The notes: generated by a model not told the origin, from the sequence alone. DNA of 64,000 bases from Chromatium okenii (GCF_002958735.1 NZ_PPGH01000037.1:248001-312000), one strand, 5' to 3'. Numbered from the stretch's first letter, positions 50,217 through 59,916 are shown. Numbers and translations are program-made.

Positions 50217-51404
50217 TCAATCTATTAAGTGTGGATGAAAACCTGTGCCGAGCGTTGGTGGCAGCAGCAATTGACCGTTGTGCAACAGCGGCGGTGCACC
50301 CAAATCCGCTGCGAGCCAGTCGGCAGTTGCTAAACCGTGCGGAATGGCGCTGGCGCTGGCTGCCGCGAGTTGCGCCGTCGCCCACAATCCGGCAGCACTT
50401 TCGATCACGCTGGTGATCACCACTTCAATTCCGGCAGCTTGTGCCCGCTGCGCCAGCGCCAGCGTTCGTTGTACACCGCCAATCGCTGCCGGTTTCAGCA
50501 CCAGTCGCCGCACACCAAGCGCGTTCAAATCGCCCTGCCAATTCACGCCATGCAGCGATTCATCCCGCGCCAGCGGAAAAATCACCCGCTGCTGCAATGT
50601 CGCCAGCTGCGCAGCATTCGGCTGGCGTAGCGGCTCTTCCAGCGATTCAATCGGCAACTGCGCCAGCCCGTCGAGCATTCGCTGTGCAGCATCGAATTCC
50701 CACGCGCCATTGGCATCCAGTCGGAAAGTCACATCGAGCGGCAGCAGTTGTGCCAACGCAGTCAGTTGCGCCAATTCGGTCGCGGGATCATGCAAACCGA
50801 CTTTGATTTTCAACACCTTAAATCCGGCAGCGCAGGCAGCGTGAACTTCATTTGGCGTGATGGTTGACAGTGCGCCGAGCATCGCGTTGACCGGCACTGC
50901 ATTTGACGCGGTGGGCGCGAGAAAATGGCGCAACGTCAAACCGCGCTCTTGGCTCAATAAATCCAGCAGCGCACATTCCACCGCAAAACGGACGGCTGGC
51001 GTTGCAGTCAATTCCGGCTCCAGCGCATCAAGCAGCGTTGCTGCGTCGTGACCAATCGCAATTTTCTGAATTTTCAACAGGGTTTGCGCTGCGGCTTGCG
51101 GCGTTTCTGTGCCAGCAGCGGCTAGTGGAGCGCAGTCGCCGTAAAATCCCCCCCGACCTCCCTTTTTCAAAGGGGGGAGATTTAGGAGTTCCTTTTGCAA
51201 AGGGTGGAGACAAAAGCCCCCCTTTAGCAAAGGGGGGTTGGGGGGATTTGATGAAATTAGGCAGTTGGGAGAATTCGTTAAATCATCAGCACTGCGCAAT
51301 TGCACCAGCCACCCGCACCGTCGATTAAATCCGCCGCGAGCAGTCGCCCAATGGCGGTGCAGCGGTAAATCGTAGGCAATCATCTGAAGGCATTCGATCT
51401 GCAT
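50217..51404 (-). CDS. menC: o-Succinylbenzoate synthase MenC with an inserted palindromic-repeat peptide
   Basis: This 395-residue enolase-superfamily protein has catalytic Lys in LKIKVG, metal ligands in FRLDANGAW, SLEEPL and ARDESLH, and the second Lys in LVLKPAAIGG. MenC dehydrates SHCHC to OSB in menaquinone synthesis, and menA lies 3 bp upstream. About 45 foreign residues (roughly 43-89, with NPPNPPLLKGG and LPPLKKGGRGG) interrupt the N-terminal capping domain just before YGDCAPLAAAGTE. They come from a GC palindrome inserted in frame. A dipeptide epimerase is the main alternative; the menA neighbour favours MenC. Confidence 0.85.
   Translation of the reverse strand: MQIECLQMIAYDLPLHRHWATARGGFNRRCGWLVQLRSADDLTNSPNCLISSNPPNPPLLKGGFCLHPLQKELLNLPPLKKGGRGGFYGDCAPLAAAGTETPQAAAQTLLKIQKIAIGHDAATLLDALEPELTATPAVRFAVECALLDLLSQERGLTLRHFLAPTASNAVPVNAMLGALSTITPNEVHAACAAGFKVLKIKVGLHDPATELAQLTALAQLLPLDVTFRLDANGAWEFDAAQRMLDGLAQLPIESLEEPLRQPNAAQLATLQQRVIFPLARDESLHGVNWQGDLNALGVRRLVLKPAAIGGVQRTLALAQRAQAAGIEVVITSVIESAAGLWATAQLAAASASAIPHGLATADWLAADLGAPPLLHNGQLLLPPTLGTGFHPHLID
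51144..51249. repeat. GC-rich palindromic repeat inserted in menC
   Basis: About 105 bp bounded by inverted ends aaatccccccc and ggggggattt. It contains three short C-run/G-run hairpins (ccctttttcaaaggg, ccttttgcaaagg and ccccctttagcaaaggggg). The menC frame stays open through it. The same ends and core occur at 53856-53990 and, shortened, at 4788-4823. Confidence 0.85.
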
Positions 51405-51407
51405 TAT

Positions 51408-52295
51408 TCAGAATAAAAAACTCAGAATTAACAAGAGCACCAGTGCCGATTGAAATAGCGCAGTACGAGCGAGTTGCACATTCAACGCTGCGCCATTGCT
51501 GCGACCTAATTGCACAATTAAAAGCACTGCCAGCGGGAATGCACTGATTAACCATTCATTCGCGCCGGGCAATGGCGCAAGCAATAGCAGCGGTATTGGC
51601 GCAAGTAATAGCACTGCGTATAACACGCGAGCGCGGGAACGATCGAGATAATGACAGAGCGTGCGGCGACCAGCAGCGCGGTCGGTGTCTAAATCACGGT
51701 AATTATTGACCAAAAGCACTGCGGCAGCGGGTAATCCCAGCGCAATTCCAATAATGACGGCGTTCCAATTAAATACGAGCGTTTGCAAATAATGGCTGCC
51801 GACAACCGTAATAATGCCAAAAAATACCAATACGAATAATTCGCCAAATGGTCCGTAAGCGATGGGGCGTGAGCCGGCGGTGTAGGCGTAACCGGCGGCG
51901 AGTGAGGCGATTCCGATGCTGAAAATCGGCCAGCCGCCGCGCTGCAACAATACTAAACCCAGCACAAATGCCAATAAAAACATCAGGTGCGCAGCCGTTT
52001 TGACTTGGCTGGCGCGAAACCAACCCTGCGCCGTGGCGCGTTGCGGGCCGAGACGGTCGGGCGTGTCCGTGCCGCGTTCAAAATCAGCAGCATCGTTATA
52101 CAAATTGGTGCCGATTTGAATTGCCATTGCTGCGAATAGCGTGCACAACGCAATCAGCGCGAATTGATTGGTTTCAGCGACTGCCAGCGCGATTCCGGCG
52201 AACACTGGCGCGAGTGTGAGCGGCAGCGTTTTGGGGCGAGCGGCGAGAATGCAGCGGGTAAATAATGGTGGAATTGTGGGCGTTGATACGGACAT
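51408..52295 (-). CDS. menA: 1,4-dihydroxy-2-naphthoate polyprenyltransferase MenA
   Basis: This 295-residue UbiA-fold membrane protein has about nine hydrophobic helices. The first Asp-rich motif is N-x-x-x-D-x-x-x-D in NLYNDAADFERGTDTPDR and the second is VNNYRDLDTDRAAGR. It joins a polyprenyl chain to DHNA to give demethylmenaquinone. It is adjacent to menC (3 bp), so the window encodes part of a menaquinone pathway; menB/D/E/F/H are not here. Confidence 0.92.
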   Translation of the reverse strand: MSVSTPTIPPLFTRCILAARPKTLPLTLAPVFAGIALAVAETNQFALIALCTLFAAMAIQIGTNLYNDAADFERGTDTPDRLGPQRATAQGWFRASQVKTAAHLMFLLAFVLGLVLLQRGGWPIFSIGIASLAAGYAYTAGSRPIAYGPFGELFVLVFFGIITVVGSHYLQTLVFNWNAVIIGIALGLPAAAVLLVNNYRDLDTDRAAGRRTLCHYLDRSRARVLYAVLLLAPIPLLLLAPLPGANEWLISAFPLAVLLIVQLGRSNGAALNVQLARTALFQSALVLLLILSFLF

Positions 52296-52445
52296 AGCAG
52301 ATGAGGCGCGGGTGCTGATGAAGTCATTTGAATGAAGACGCGAGCTTAGTGGATGTTGGGGATCGCGTCACATTTGAGGCGGTCAAGCTGCGCGATTCCA
52401 GTGGTTGCGCTCTATACTTTGGTTTCGTTCATTGGAGGCATAACA

Positions 52446-53687
52446 ATGGCAGTCGCAATTAAAAAAGCAAAACCAAAAGTTGAAGCTGAAAAAGCTCGCG
52501 TCTTTTTGTGGGAAGGCATGGATCGGCGCGGGGCGAAAGTCAAGGGCGAATCGCGTGCGCCCAGCATCAATGCAGTGCGGGCAGATTTGCGGCGACAAGG
52601 CGTAAATCCAACCAAGGTCAAGATGAAGCCGAAGCCGTTGTTGGGCGGTGGAAAAAAGAAAATCACCAGCGCGGATTTATCGATTTTCACGCGCCAGCTC
52701 GCAACCATGATGGGCGCAGGTGTGCCGCTGGTGCAGGCGTTTGACATTGTGGGACGCGGTCACGACAACCCGTCGATGCAGGATTTATTCTGACGATTAA
52801 ACAGGACATTGAGGGCGGCACAGCGATGGCGTGGCGATGAGCAAACATCCGCTGTATTTCGACGATCTGGTGTGCAATCTGGTCGCTGCCGGTGAACAAG
52901 CCGGTATTCTCGACAATCTGCTGGATAAGATCGCGGTTTATAAAGAAAAAACCGAGTCGATCAAAGGCAAAATCAAAAAAGCGATGTTTTATCCGACGGC
53001 AGTCATCGCGGTCGCAGTCATCGTCACTGTCGTGATTTTGTTATTCGTGATTCCGAAGTTTAAAGAGCTTTTTGCAAATTTGGCGCAGATTTGCCGCTTT
53101 ACGATGATGGTCATTCATCTGTCTGAACTGCTTCAAGCATGGTGGTGGGCAATGTTGCTGGCGCAGGCAGCTTCGTTTACAGCTTTGGCTACGCTTACAA
53201 ACGCTCGCGGGCGATGCGTGAAGGCATTGATCGGCTGCTGCTGAAGATTCCGATCATCGGTCCGATTTTGAATAAAGCGGCGCTGGCGCGATTTGCCCGC
53301 ACCTTGTCAACCATGTTTGCTGCGGGTGTGCCGCTGGTCGAGGCGCTGCAATCGGTGTCGGGCGCGACCGGCAACATCGTTTATCAAGATGCAGTGCTGA
53401 AAATGCGCGAGGAAGTAGCGACCGGCCAATCGCTGCAATTGGCGATGCGCCAGCGCGACATCTTTCCGCACATGGTGATTCAGATGACCGCCATCGGTGA
53501 GGAATCCGGCGCATTGGATGCGATGCTGGCAAAAGTCGCGGATTTTTATGAAGAACAGGTGGACAACGCGGTAGACAGTTTAAGCAGTCTGCTGGAGCCG
53601 ATGATTATGGTGGTGATCGGCGGTTTGGTCGGCAGTTTGGTGGTGGCGATGTATTTGCCGATTTTCAAAATGGCATCAGTGGTGTGA
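52446..53687 (+). pseudogene. pilC: Type IV pilus inner-membrane protein PilC, frameshifted
   Basis: The full PilC sequence is present but needs frame changes near 52790 (GHDNPSMQDL then ILTIKQD), 52835 (GTAMA then SKHPLYF), a compensated pair near 53085 (FANF.GADLP) and near 53155. Both T2SF domains are recognisable (KITSADLSIFTRQLATMMGA and ALARFARTLSTMFAAG), as is the membrane stretch VIAVAVIVTVVILLFVIP. PilC anchors the pilus assembly ATPases in the inner membrane. GGAGG lies 7 nt before the ATG at 52446. PilB, the usual upstream neighbour, is absent. Undamaged pilD follows, so the indels may be sequencing errors. Confidence 0.88.
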
Positions 53688-53692
53688 TTTTT

Positions 53693-54676
53693 ATGAGCGA
53701 GGTCTTTGCTTTACTTGCGCAAAATACGGAATTGCTGGCGCTGGTCGCCGTACTGTTTGGCTTGCTAATTGGGAGCTTTCTCAACGTAGTGATTTTGCGG
53801 CTGCCGCTGATGATGCAGGCGGAATGGCAGCGCGACTGCGCTGAATTGTTGGAAGAAATCCCCCCCTGCCCCCCTTTTTCTAAGGGGGGAGAAGAACAAA
53901 GCCCACCTTTTACAAGGGAAAATCAAGAAAGCACCCTTTTGGAAAAGGACTCGAAAAGCCCCCCTTTGAAAAAGGGGGGTTGGGGGGATTCATCAATCTC
54001 GCTGTCATCACCGCCGTCCACCTGTCCGCATTGCGGTCATCGCATTCGCGCTTACGAAAACATTCCGATTATCAGTTATTTATTGCTGCGCGGACGCTGT
54101 TCGTCCTGTCACACGCACATCAGTTTGCGTTATCCATTCGTTGAAGCATTGACCGCGCTGTTGACGCTGGCAGTGGCGCTGCAATTCGGCATGACGTGGC
54201 AATTGCCAGCGGCGCTGGTGCTGACGTGGGCGCTGATTGCGCTGGCGCTGATTGATTACGACACCCAGTTATTGCCCGATAACATCGTGTTACCGCTGCT
54301 GTGGCTCGGTTTGTTATTGAATGCGTTCGGAATGTTCACCGATAGCCAAACGGCAATTATCGGCGCAGTCGCGGGTTATCTCAGCCTGTGGACGGTGTTT
54401 CAACTGTTTCGGCTGGCGACCGGCAAAGAAGGCATGGGTTATGGCGATTTCAAATTGCTGGCGCTGTTCGGCGCGTGGTTTGGCTGGCAACTGCTGCCGC
54501 AAATCGTGCTGCTCTCGGCATTGACCGGCGCAGTGCTTGGAGTGTTGTTGATCGTCACCGGGCAGCAGCGCCGCGAACAACCACTGCCGTTTGGTCCATT
54601 TTTAGCGGTGGCAGGTTGGATCAGTTTGCTGTGGGGCGACGCGATCAATACCGCGTATTTCACCTCAGCGGATTGA
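53693..54676 (+). CDS. pilD: Prepilin leader peptidase/N-methyltransferase PilD with inserted repeat peptide
   Basis: The ~327 residues hold the zinc cysteines CPHC and CSSC, the aspartyl protease sites LIDYDTQLLPD and GMGYGDFKLLA, and about seven transmembrane helices. PilD cleaves and N-methylates type IV prepilins. About 45 residues between the first helix region and CPHC (PPCPPFSKGG...SPPLKKGGWG) come from a GC palindrome inserted in frame. They lie in the cytoplasmic loop, where they may be tolerated. It overlaps the pilC end region, and coaE follows 5 bp later. Confidence 0.92.
   Translation: MSEVFALLAQNTELLALVAVLFGLLIGSFLNVVILRLPLMMQAEWQRDCAELLEEIPPCPPFSKGGEEQSPPFTRENQESTLLEKDSKSPPLKKGGWGDSSISLSSPPSTCPHCGHRIRAYENIPIISYLLLRGRCSSCHTHISLRYPFVEALTALLTLAVALQFGMTWQLPAALVLTWALIALALIDYDTQLLPDNIVLPLLWLGLLLNAFGMFTDSQTAIIGAVAGYLSLWTVFQLFRLATGKEGMGYGDFKLLALFGAWFGWQLLPQIVLLSALTGAVLGVLLIVTGQQRREQPLPFGPFLAVAGWISLLWGDAINTAYFTSAD
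53856..53990. repeat. GC-rich palindromic repeat inserted in pilD
   Basis: 135 bp (45 codons) with inverted ends aaatcccccc and ggggggatt. Internal hairpins include ccccctttttctaaggggg and ccccctttgaaaaaggggg. It is the same family as the menC insertion. Its length is a multiple of three, and translation stays open. Confidence 0.85.
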
Positions 54677-54681
54677 ATTAA

Positions 54682-55227
54682 ATGATGTTTAGCGTGGCAT
54701 TGACGGGCGGAATCGGCAGCGGGAAATCGACCGTCGCTGACCAACTCGCCGTTCTCGGCGCAGGCGTAATTGATACCGATGTGCTGGCGCGAGAATTGAC
54801 CGCCGTCGGGCAACCGCTGTTGCAGCGCATCGCTGTCAACTTTGGTGCAGAAATGCTGCTCGCAGATGGTGCGCTCGACCGCGCTGCGTTGCGCCAGCGG
54901 GTTTTTCAATCGCTGCCAGAACGCAAACGATTGGAGGCGTTGCTGCATCCAGCGATTGAAGCATTGATGTTGGAACGACGCGCCGCATTGACTGCGCCCT
55001 ACGCAGTGCTGGTGATTCCGCTGCTGTTTGAAACTGGGCAACAGCAATGGGCGCAGCGGGTGCTGGTGGTTGATGTGCCGGAAACGGTGCAAATCGAGCG
55101 GGTGCAGCAGCGCAGCGGACTGGCGACCGATGAAATCAAACGCATTATTGCCAGCCAAATTGCTCGTGCTGAACGGCTCGCTCGCGCCGACGACTCATTG
55201 ATAACAGTGGAAATTCTGCGGCGCTAA
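54682..55227 (+). CDS. coaE: Dephospho-CoA kinase CoaE, C-terminus altered by a frameshift
   Basis: The 181-residue product has the P-loop ALTGGIGSGKSTVADQ, the DTDVLARELT substrate motif and the LVIPLLFETGQ region. It performs the last CoA step. After RLARADD the frame changes. Adding one base near 55195 restores the usual ending (IDNSGNSAALIPQIKQL and HERYLQLAGA) to a stop at 55278-55280. The gene is normally essential, so a sequencing indel is plausible. The pilC-pilD-coaE order is the usual one. Confidence 0.9.
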   Translation: MMFSVALTGGIGSGKSTVADQLAVLGAGVIDTDVLARELTAVGQPLLQRIAVNFGAEMLLADGALDRAALRQRVFQSLPERKRLEALLHPAIEALMLERRAALTAPYAVLVIPLLFETGQQQWAQRVLVVDVPETVQIERVQQRSGLATDEIKRIIASQIARAERLARADDSLITVEILRR

Positions 55228-55319
55228 TTCCTCAAATTAAGCAATTGCATGAACGTTATTTGCAATTGGCTGGCGCATAAAAATCCCAATTTTCACAAAA
55301 TGTTGTGAGGCAAGTTGCG

Positions 55320-55886
55320 ATGACTATTTCATCTATTCTGCAAATTCCACTCACTGTTGATGCTTATCTCACTGGTGAAGAAAACTGTGAATTACGCCAT
55401 GAATATATTGGCGGTCAGATTTACGCCATGACTGGCGCGAGCCGTCAACACGGTTTAATCGTTACCAATCTCATTGCTTTTCTACGTCCACAATTGCGCA
55501 GCAGTCATTGTCAAATTTTCGCTAACGACATGAAAGTCCGCCTGTTTATTGGTGGAGATGACATTTTTTATTATCCAGATTTATTATTGAGTTGCGATCC
55601 GAATGACCGCGAACGTTATTATTGCACTCATCCCTGTTTAATTATTGAAGTTTTATCTAATTCTACTGAACGCATTGATCGGCGCGAAAAGCTCCTTGCT
55701 TATCAAACACTCCCCAGTTTGCGCGAATATCTATTGATTGCGCAAAACCGCCGCGAAGTACAAATCCACCGCCGTTCACAACAATGGAAAGCCGAAATCA
55801 TCACTGCGGGTGAAGTGGCGCTCAATTGCATCGATTGTGCGCTGCCCATTGAGATGATTTACGAAGAAATCGACGGTTTGACATGA
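55320..55886 (+). CDS. Uma2-family (DUF820) PD-(D/E)xK protein
   Basis: About 188 residues from MTISSILQI. The Uma2 fold is suggested by ELRHEYIGGQIYAMTGAS, the nuclease-like YYPDLLLSCDPND with LIIEVLSNSTERIDRREK, and EYLLIAQNRREVQIHRR. The family is abundant in cyanobacteria and some gammaproteobacteria. A nuclease activity is predicted but the role is unknown. GAGG lies 11 nt before the ATG at 55320. No toxin or antitoxin partner is evident. Confidence 0.85.
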   Translation: MTISSILQIPLTVDAYLTGEENCELRHEYIGGQIYAMTGASRQHGLIVTNLIAFLRPQLRSSHCQIFANDMKVRLFIGGDDIFYYPDLLLSCDPNDRERYYCTHPCLIIEVLSNSTERIDRREKLLAYQTLPSLREYLLIAQNRREVQIHRRSQQWKAEIITAGEVALNCIDCALPIEMIYEEIDGLT

Positions 55887-56017
55887 AACAGTGCGACCGC
55901 TGGCGCAGTTCGCACTAAATTGGCTCATACAGCAACCGCACAATCCACAAATACTCGTATTATTGATTGGCATTTAATATGCTTATTGCCTCATTTCACA
56001 GTTTACGAGGCAACACA

Positions 56018-57142
56018 ATGGAAGCACAGCACACGAGTTCAGACGTGTTATTTATCTTGATTGGCGCAGTGATGGTATTAGCCATGCACGCCGGGTTTGC
56101 ATTTTTAGAACTCGGCACCGTCCGCGCTAAAAATCAAGTGAATGCGTTGGTGAAAATTATGAGCGATTTCGCCATTTCCACCATCGCTTACTTTTTCATT
56201 GGCTACAGCTTGGCTTATGGAATTGATTTTTTTACCGACGCAAAAATTCTTCAGGAAAATAACGGCTACGCACTCGTTAAATTCTTTTTCCTATTAACTT
56301 TTGCGGCAGCAATTCCCGCAATTATTTCTGGTGGCATTGCCGAACGCGCCCGCTTTTATCCACAATTACTTGCTTCATTTTTAATTGTGGGTTTGCTCTA
56401 TCCATTCTTTGAAGGCATAACTTGGAACGGCAATTTTGGAATGCAAACGCTGCTTGAAACCACTTTTGGCGCACCCTTTCACGATTTCGCTGGTTCCGTT
56501 GTTGTTCATGCAGTTGGCGGATGGATTGCACTCGCCGCAGTCTTATTACTTGGCCCCCGTTTTGGACGTTATCGTAAAGACGGCAGCATGACCGCACATC
56601 CACCTTCATCTATTCCATTTCTCGCTTTGGGTGCATGGACATTAACGGTCGGTTGGTTTGGCTTTAATGTGATGTCAGCGCAAACACTCAATGCCGTAAG
56701 CGGATTGGTCGCAGTGAATTCGTTAATGGCAATGGTCGGCGGTATTTTAGCGGCGTTAATTGCGGGTAAAAATGACCCCGGCTTTTTACATAACGGACCG
56801 CTGGCGGGATTAGTTGCCGTGTGCGCTGGTTCAGATTTAATGCACCCATTAGGTGCACTCATTACCGGCGCAATTGCCGGCGTATTATTCGTATACGCAT
56901 TTACCATAACGCAAAACAAATGGAAAATTGATGATGTGCTTGGCGTGTGGCCATTACACGGACTCTGCGGATTATGGGGCGGAATTGCAGCGGGTATTTT
57001 TGGTTTAACGCAGCTCGGTGGCGTCGGCGGCGTGAGTTTTAGTGCGCAAGTTATTGGAACTTTAATTGGCGTTTCCATTGCTTTTGCGGGGTTTTATCAT
57101 CTACGGTTTAGTGAAGCTCGCAATTGGAATGCGCTTGACTGA
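56018..57142 (+). CDS. amt: Ammonium transporter Amt, C-terminus altered by a frameshift
   Basis: This ~374-residue polytopic protein has eleven predicted helices and the channel histidines in FAGSVVVHAVGGW and VWPLHGLCGLWGG. It conducts ammonium across the inner membrane. The start at 56018 has GAGG 7 nt upstream. Near 57092 an extra T diverts the frame. Removing it gives the cytoplasmic tail (IIYGLVKLAIGMRLTDEEE then YLGADISIHKI...) to a stop at 57219-57221. That tail is normally the GlnK-regulated part. No glnK gene is adjacent. Confidence 0.9.
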   Translation: MEAQHTSSDVLFILIGAVMVLAMHAGFAFLELGTVRAKNQVNALVKIMSDFAISTIAYFFIGYSLAYGIDFFTDAKILQENNGYALVKFFFLLTFAAAIPAIISGGIAERARFYPQLLASFLIVGLLYPFFEGITWNGNFGMQTLLETTFGAPFHDFAGSVVVHAVGGWIALAAVLLLGPRFGRYRKDGSMTAHPPSSIPFLALGAWTLTVGWFGFNVMSAQTLNAVSGLVAVNSLMAMVGGILAALIAGKNDPGFLHNGPLAGLVAVCAGSDLMHPLGALITGAIAGVLFVYAFTITQNKWKIDDVLGVWPLHGLCGLWGGIAAGIFGLTQLGGVGGVSFSAQVIGTLIGVSIAFAGFYHLRFSEARNWNALD

Positions 57143-57264
57143 TGAAGAAGAATATCTAGGCGCTGATATCAGTATTCATAAAATCACTGCGCAGCCCGAT
57201 TATAATCGCGGCGAAGTCTAATCGGTTATTCGTGCTTTACCGATTTATTGACATCTTTTCTGTA

Positions 57265-58255
57265 TTAAAGCGGAGAAGATGTCAAATCTGCAAGAATCGC
57301 TTGTGCCAGATGATACGCGAGCACTGGCGGAACCGCATTACCCACCATCTTATAACCCGCTGCCAGATTTTCATAATGAAATACAAATTCATCTGGAAAG
57401 GTCTGAATACGGCGCATTCCCGCACCGTTAATCTGCGATATTGCGGTTCAAATCCCGGCACAAAGCGCCGCACATCTGGCGCAATCAATTCCATTTTGGG
57501 TGCTTGTGGATGCAGTGGCATGACGCCCGCCAGCCTGAATTGTGAATGAAGTTTCATCCCACGAACGCACTCGATTCCTTGACATATAAATGGTGGAGAA
57601 TCCGCCGGTCATGTATTCGTGATTCGGAATGATGCAGCGTTCGCCATTGGTGCGTTGATGATTTAGTGCTGGCAATGCGCTATCTCGAAGATCAAAAATT
57701 GCTGCTTTTAAGTTGCTTTTTTTATTCGCTGTTGCTGCGGAAAATGAAACGTTAAACCTAAATCAGCGCGATACCCCACAAAAAAGACTCGCGCCCGATC
57801 TTGTGGTACTCCATAATCAGCCGCATTCAATAGCTTAAATGATAAGTTGTAGCCACTTTCCGCAAAGAGCGTTTTGATATTTTGTAACGCTTGTTGATGA
57901 CGAGGAAGCAGCATTCCAGATACATTTTCTGCTAAAAAGAACAGCGGTTGTTTTGCACTTAAAATCCGAATGAATCAAAAAACAATTGCCCGCGTTGATC
58001 GTGAATTCCGCGCAATGCACCTGCTTCGCTCCAACTTTGACATGGCGGCCCACCAATTAAACCCACGCTATTAGGAATGTCATCGACGGCAATTTTGGTA
58101 ATACTGCGGCGGTCGAATACTGTTGTGGGATGATTTTTTTCATAGGTTTCCCAAATATGGCGATCATATTCATTCGCCCATTTAATACAAAATCCGGCTT
58201 GGCGAAAACCCAAATCTAAGCCACCAGCGCCAGCAAAAAGAGACACAATATCCAT
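57265..58255 (-). pseudogene. C5-cytosine DNA methyltransferase, M.NgoPII-like, with four frameshifts
   Basis: Joined across frames it has all the C5 methylase motifs: I ([14 protein letters not shown]), IV with catalytic Cys ([16 protein letters not shown]), VI (FFLAENVSG), VIII (VPQDRARVFFVG), IX ([15 protein letters not shown]) and X ([17 protein letters not shown]). It resembles M.NgoPII, which protects GGCC sites. Single bases appear missing near 57972, 57717, 57525 and 57414. The natural stop is at 57265. The start at 58255 lies 3 bp after its endonuclease gene. Damage beside an intact endonuclease is paradoxical. Confidence 0.88.
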
Positions 58256-58257
58256 GA

Positions 58258-59097
58258 TTATTTTTTCCGATAAGTAATAATTTTTGCGTCAATAAGTTGT
58301 GCAGGATTGTTCGGGTTTCTTATACTTTCATTTCGAGTAAAAAAAGCTGAACTCTCGCTCTCTATGGAATAAATATCTTCGGCAGGCATCGTTTCAAATT
58401 TTGATTTTTGCATAATGCAAACCAATTTAAATTCCGAAGATTGGTCGTAATTTTCAAAATGCTCAAAAATTGTCATTGGATTATCAATGTGCCACATACC
58501 TCGAATTCTTAAATCCGTAACTCCCAACGGATCAATTTTTTTAACTTTACCAAGTTCGTTCGTTTCCGTAAATTTAATGTCGGGAATTTCGTTTACACCA
58601 GTAGATATTTTGTTTTTTAATCTTTCATAAATTTCTTTGTTGGCAATAAAACAATCTCCATAGACTAACCATAAACATTTAATATCGCTGTTTTTAACGT
58701 AACCAATAACATACAGCATATCTTTTTCAGTCCATTTTTCGCAATTACGACAAGCCAGAGTAAGCATCTCACTGTTTGAATAAATCTTGTCTTTTGGGTA
58801 GGAGCTATTGAGAGCAATTCGTGCGCGAGGCGACTCAATTTTTTTAATTTCTATCGCGTCACCTCCCTTTATCATCACGTCTGGTGGATTATTTTTATTC
58901 CCACAATACGAAAATGTGACGCTATACGCAAGATTGCTATTTTGCGCTGTCACATTAACAGCATTCGCAAATACATCTTTTACAAATTTTTCCAGTGCAT
59001 CTCCTACGTTATTAATGCGGTTATTCCCAGAACTAACGGCGGACAAAGACATCGTTGGTAACGATGCACAGCGAACTAAAAATTGCAATACGTTCAT
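58258..59097 (-). CDS. Type II restriction endonuclease, NgoPII-like (GGCC)
   Basis: The 279 residues closely follow NgoPII as I recall it: [40 protein letters not shown] (motif quoted in two parts: [10 protein letters not shown] and [12 protein letters not shown]), [19 protein letters not shown], and [14 protein letters not shown]. The PPD-x9-EIK arrangement is the PD-(D/E)xK catalytic centre. It should cleave GGCC. The gene is AT-rich compared with its neighbours, as is common for mobile restriction systems. The frame is intact. The methylase gene follows 2 bp later. Confidence 0.85.
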   Translation of the reverse strand: MNVLQFLVRCASLPTMSLSAVSSGNNRINNVGDALEKFVKDVFANAVNVTAQNSNLAYSVTFSYCGNKNNPPDVMIKGGDAIEIKKIESPRARIALNSSYPKDKIYSNSEMLTLACRNCEKWTEKDMLYVIGYVKNSDIKCLWLVYGDCFIANKEIYERLKNKISTGVNEIPDIKFTETNELGKVKKIDPLGVTDLRIRGMWHIDNPMTIFEHFENYDQSSEFKLVCIMQKSKFETMPAEDIYSIESESSAFFTRNESIRNPNNPAQLIDAKIITYRKK

Positions 59098-59281
59098 AAA
59101 TTTAATCTCTTTTTTCGTTAAAAAATGTCAAACATAAATACTTATTGATGATAAATTATTTTTTAATATAGTTCCCATTCTTTTTTGCGAACGAAAAGAT
59201 GACCGCGCCCAGCAACGCTGCCGATCATCGTGCAACCTAAGCAATTTTGCGGTTACTAAAACATAAACGCATCGTATCGCT

Positions 59282-59287
59282 TATAAT
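59282..59287 (+). promoter_or_regulatory. Possible -10 element for ppa
   Basis: A perfect TATAAT at 59282-59287 lies 81 bp before the ppa start in the 270-bp gap after the NgoPII-like gene. No good -35 hexamer sits at the right distance, so this is a tentative promoter. Confidence 0.35.
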
Positions 59288-59367
59288 AAACACCCAATTT
59301 GCGCCGAGCATCCGCCGTTAACGCGGCATGATTCGGCGTCATTTTTTTCAATACAGAGACTGTTTTC

Positions 59368-59916
59368 ATGGATTTATCGAAGGTTTCACGCGGCGACAAC
59401 GTTCCAAACATTATCAACGTTATCATTGAGATACCCTCTCACGCCGAGCCGGTTAAGTACGAAATGGACAAGGAAACCGGCGCGATGTTCGTCGATCGGT
59501 TTATGTCCACTGCGATGCACTATCCCTGCAATTACGGCTACGTTCCGCACACGTTGTCGTCCGATGGCGACCCAGTTGATGTGATTGTGGTCACGCCTTA
59601 TCCGCTGATTCCCGGCTCCGTCATTAAATGTCGTCCGGTCGGCGTGTTGACCATGACCGACGAATCCGGCGATGACGCCAAAATTCTGGCGCTGCCGATT
59701 GACAAACTGTTTAAGGGCTATCGTGACATCGAGAGTTTCCGCGATATGCCGGCGCACTTGCTGGATCAGATTGCGCATTTCTTTGAGCATTACAAAGACT
59801 TAGACGAAGGCAAATGGGTTCGCGTGGGCGGCTGGGGCGGGCGCGATGAAGCCTGTCAGGAAATTCTCGCCAGCGTGGACATGTTTGAAAACGCACCAGA
59901 AAAACCAGCGTTTTGA
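59368..59916 (+). CDS. ppa: Inorganic pyrophosphatase (family I)
   Basis: 182 residues with the signature [14 protein letters not shown] (the metal-binding Asp triad), the N-terminal [15 protein letters not shown] and YGYVP. It hydrolyses pyrophosphate and drives biosynthesis. The stop TGA overlaps the moaC start by one base. Confidence 0.97.
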   Translation: MDLSKVSRGDNVPNIINVIIEIPSHAEPVKYEMDKETGAMFVDRFMSTAMHYPCNYGYVPHTLSSDGDPVDVIVVTPYPLIPGSVIKCRPVGVLTMTDESGDDAKILALPIDKLFKGYRDIESFRDMPAHLLDQIAHFFEHYKDLDEGKWVRVGGWGGRDEACQEILASVDMFENAPEKPAF

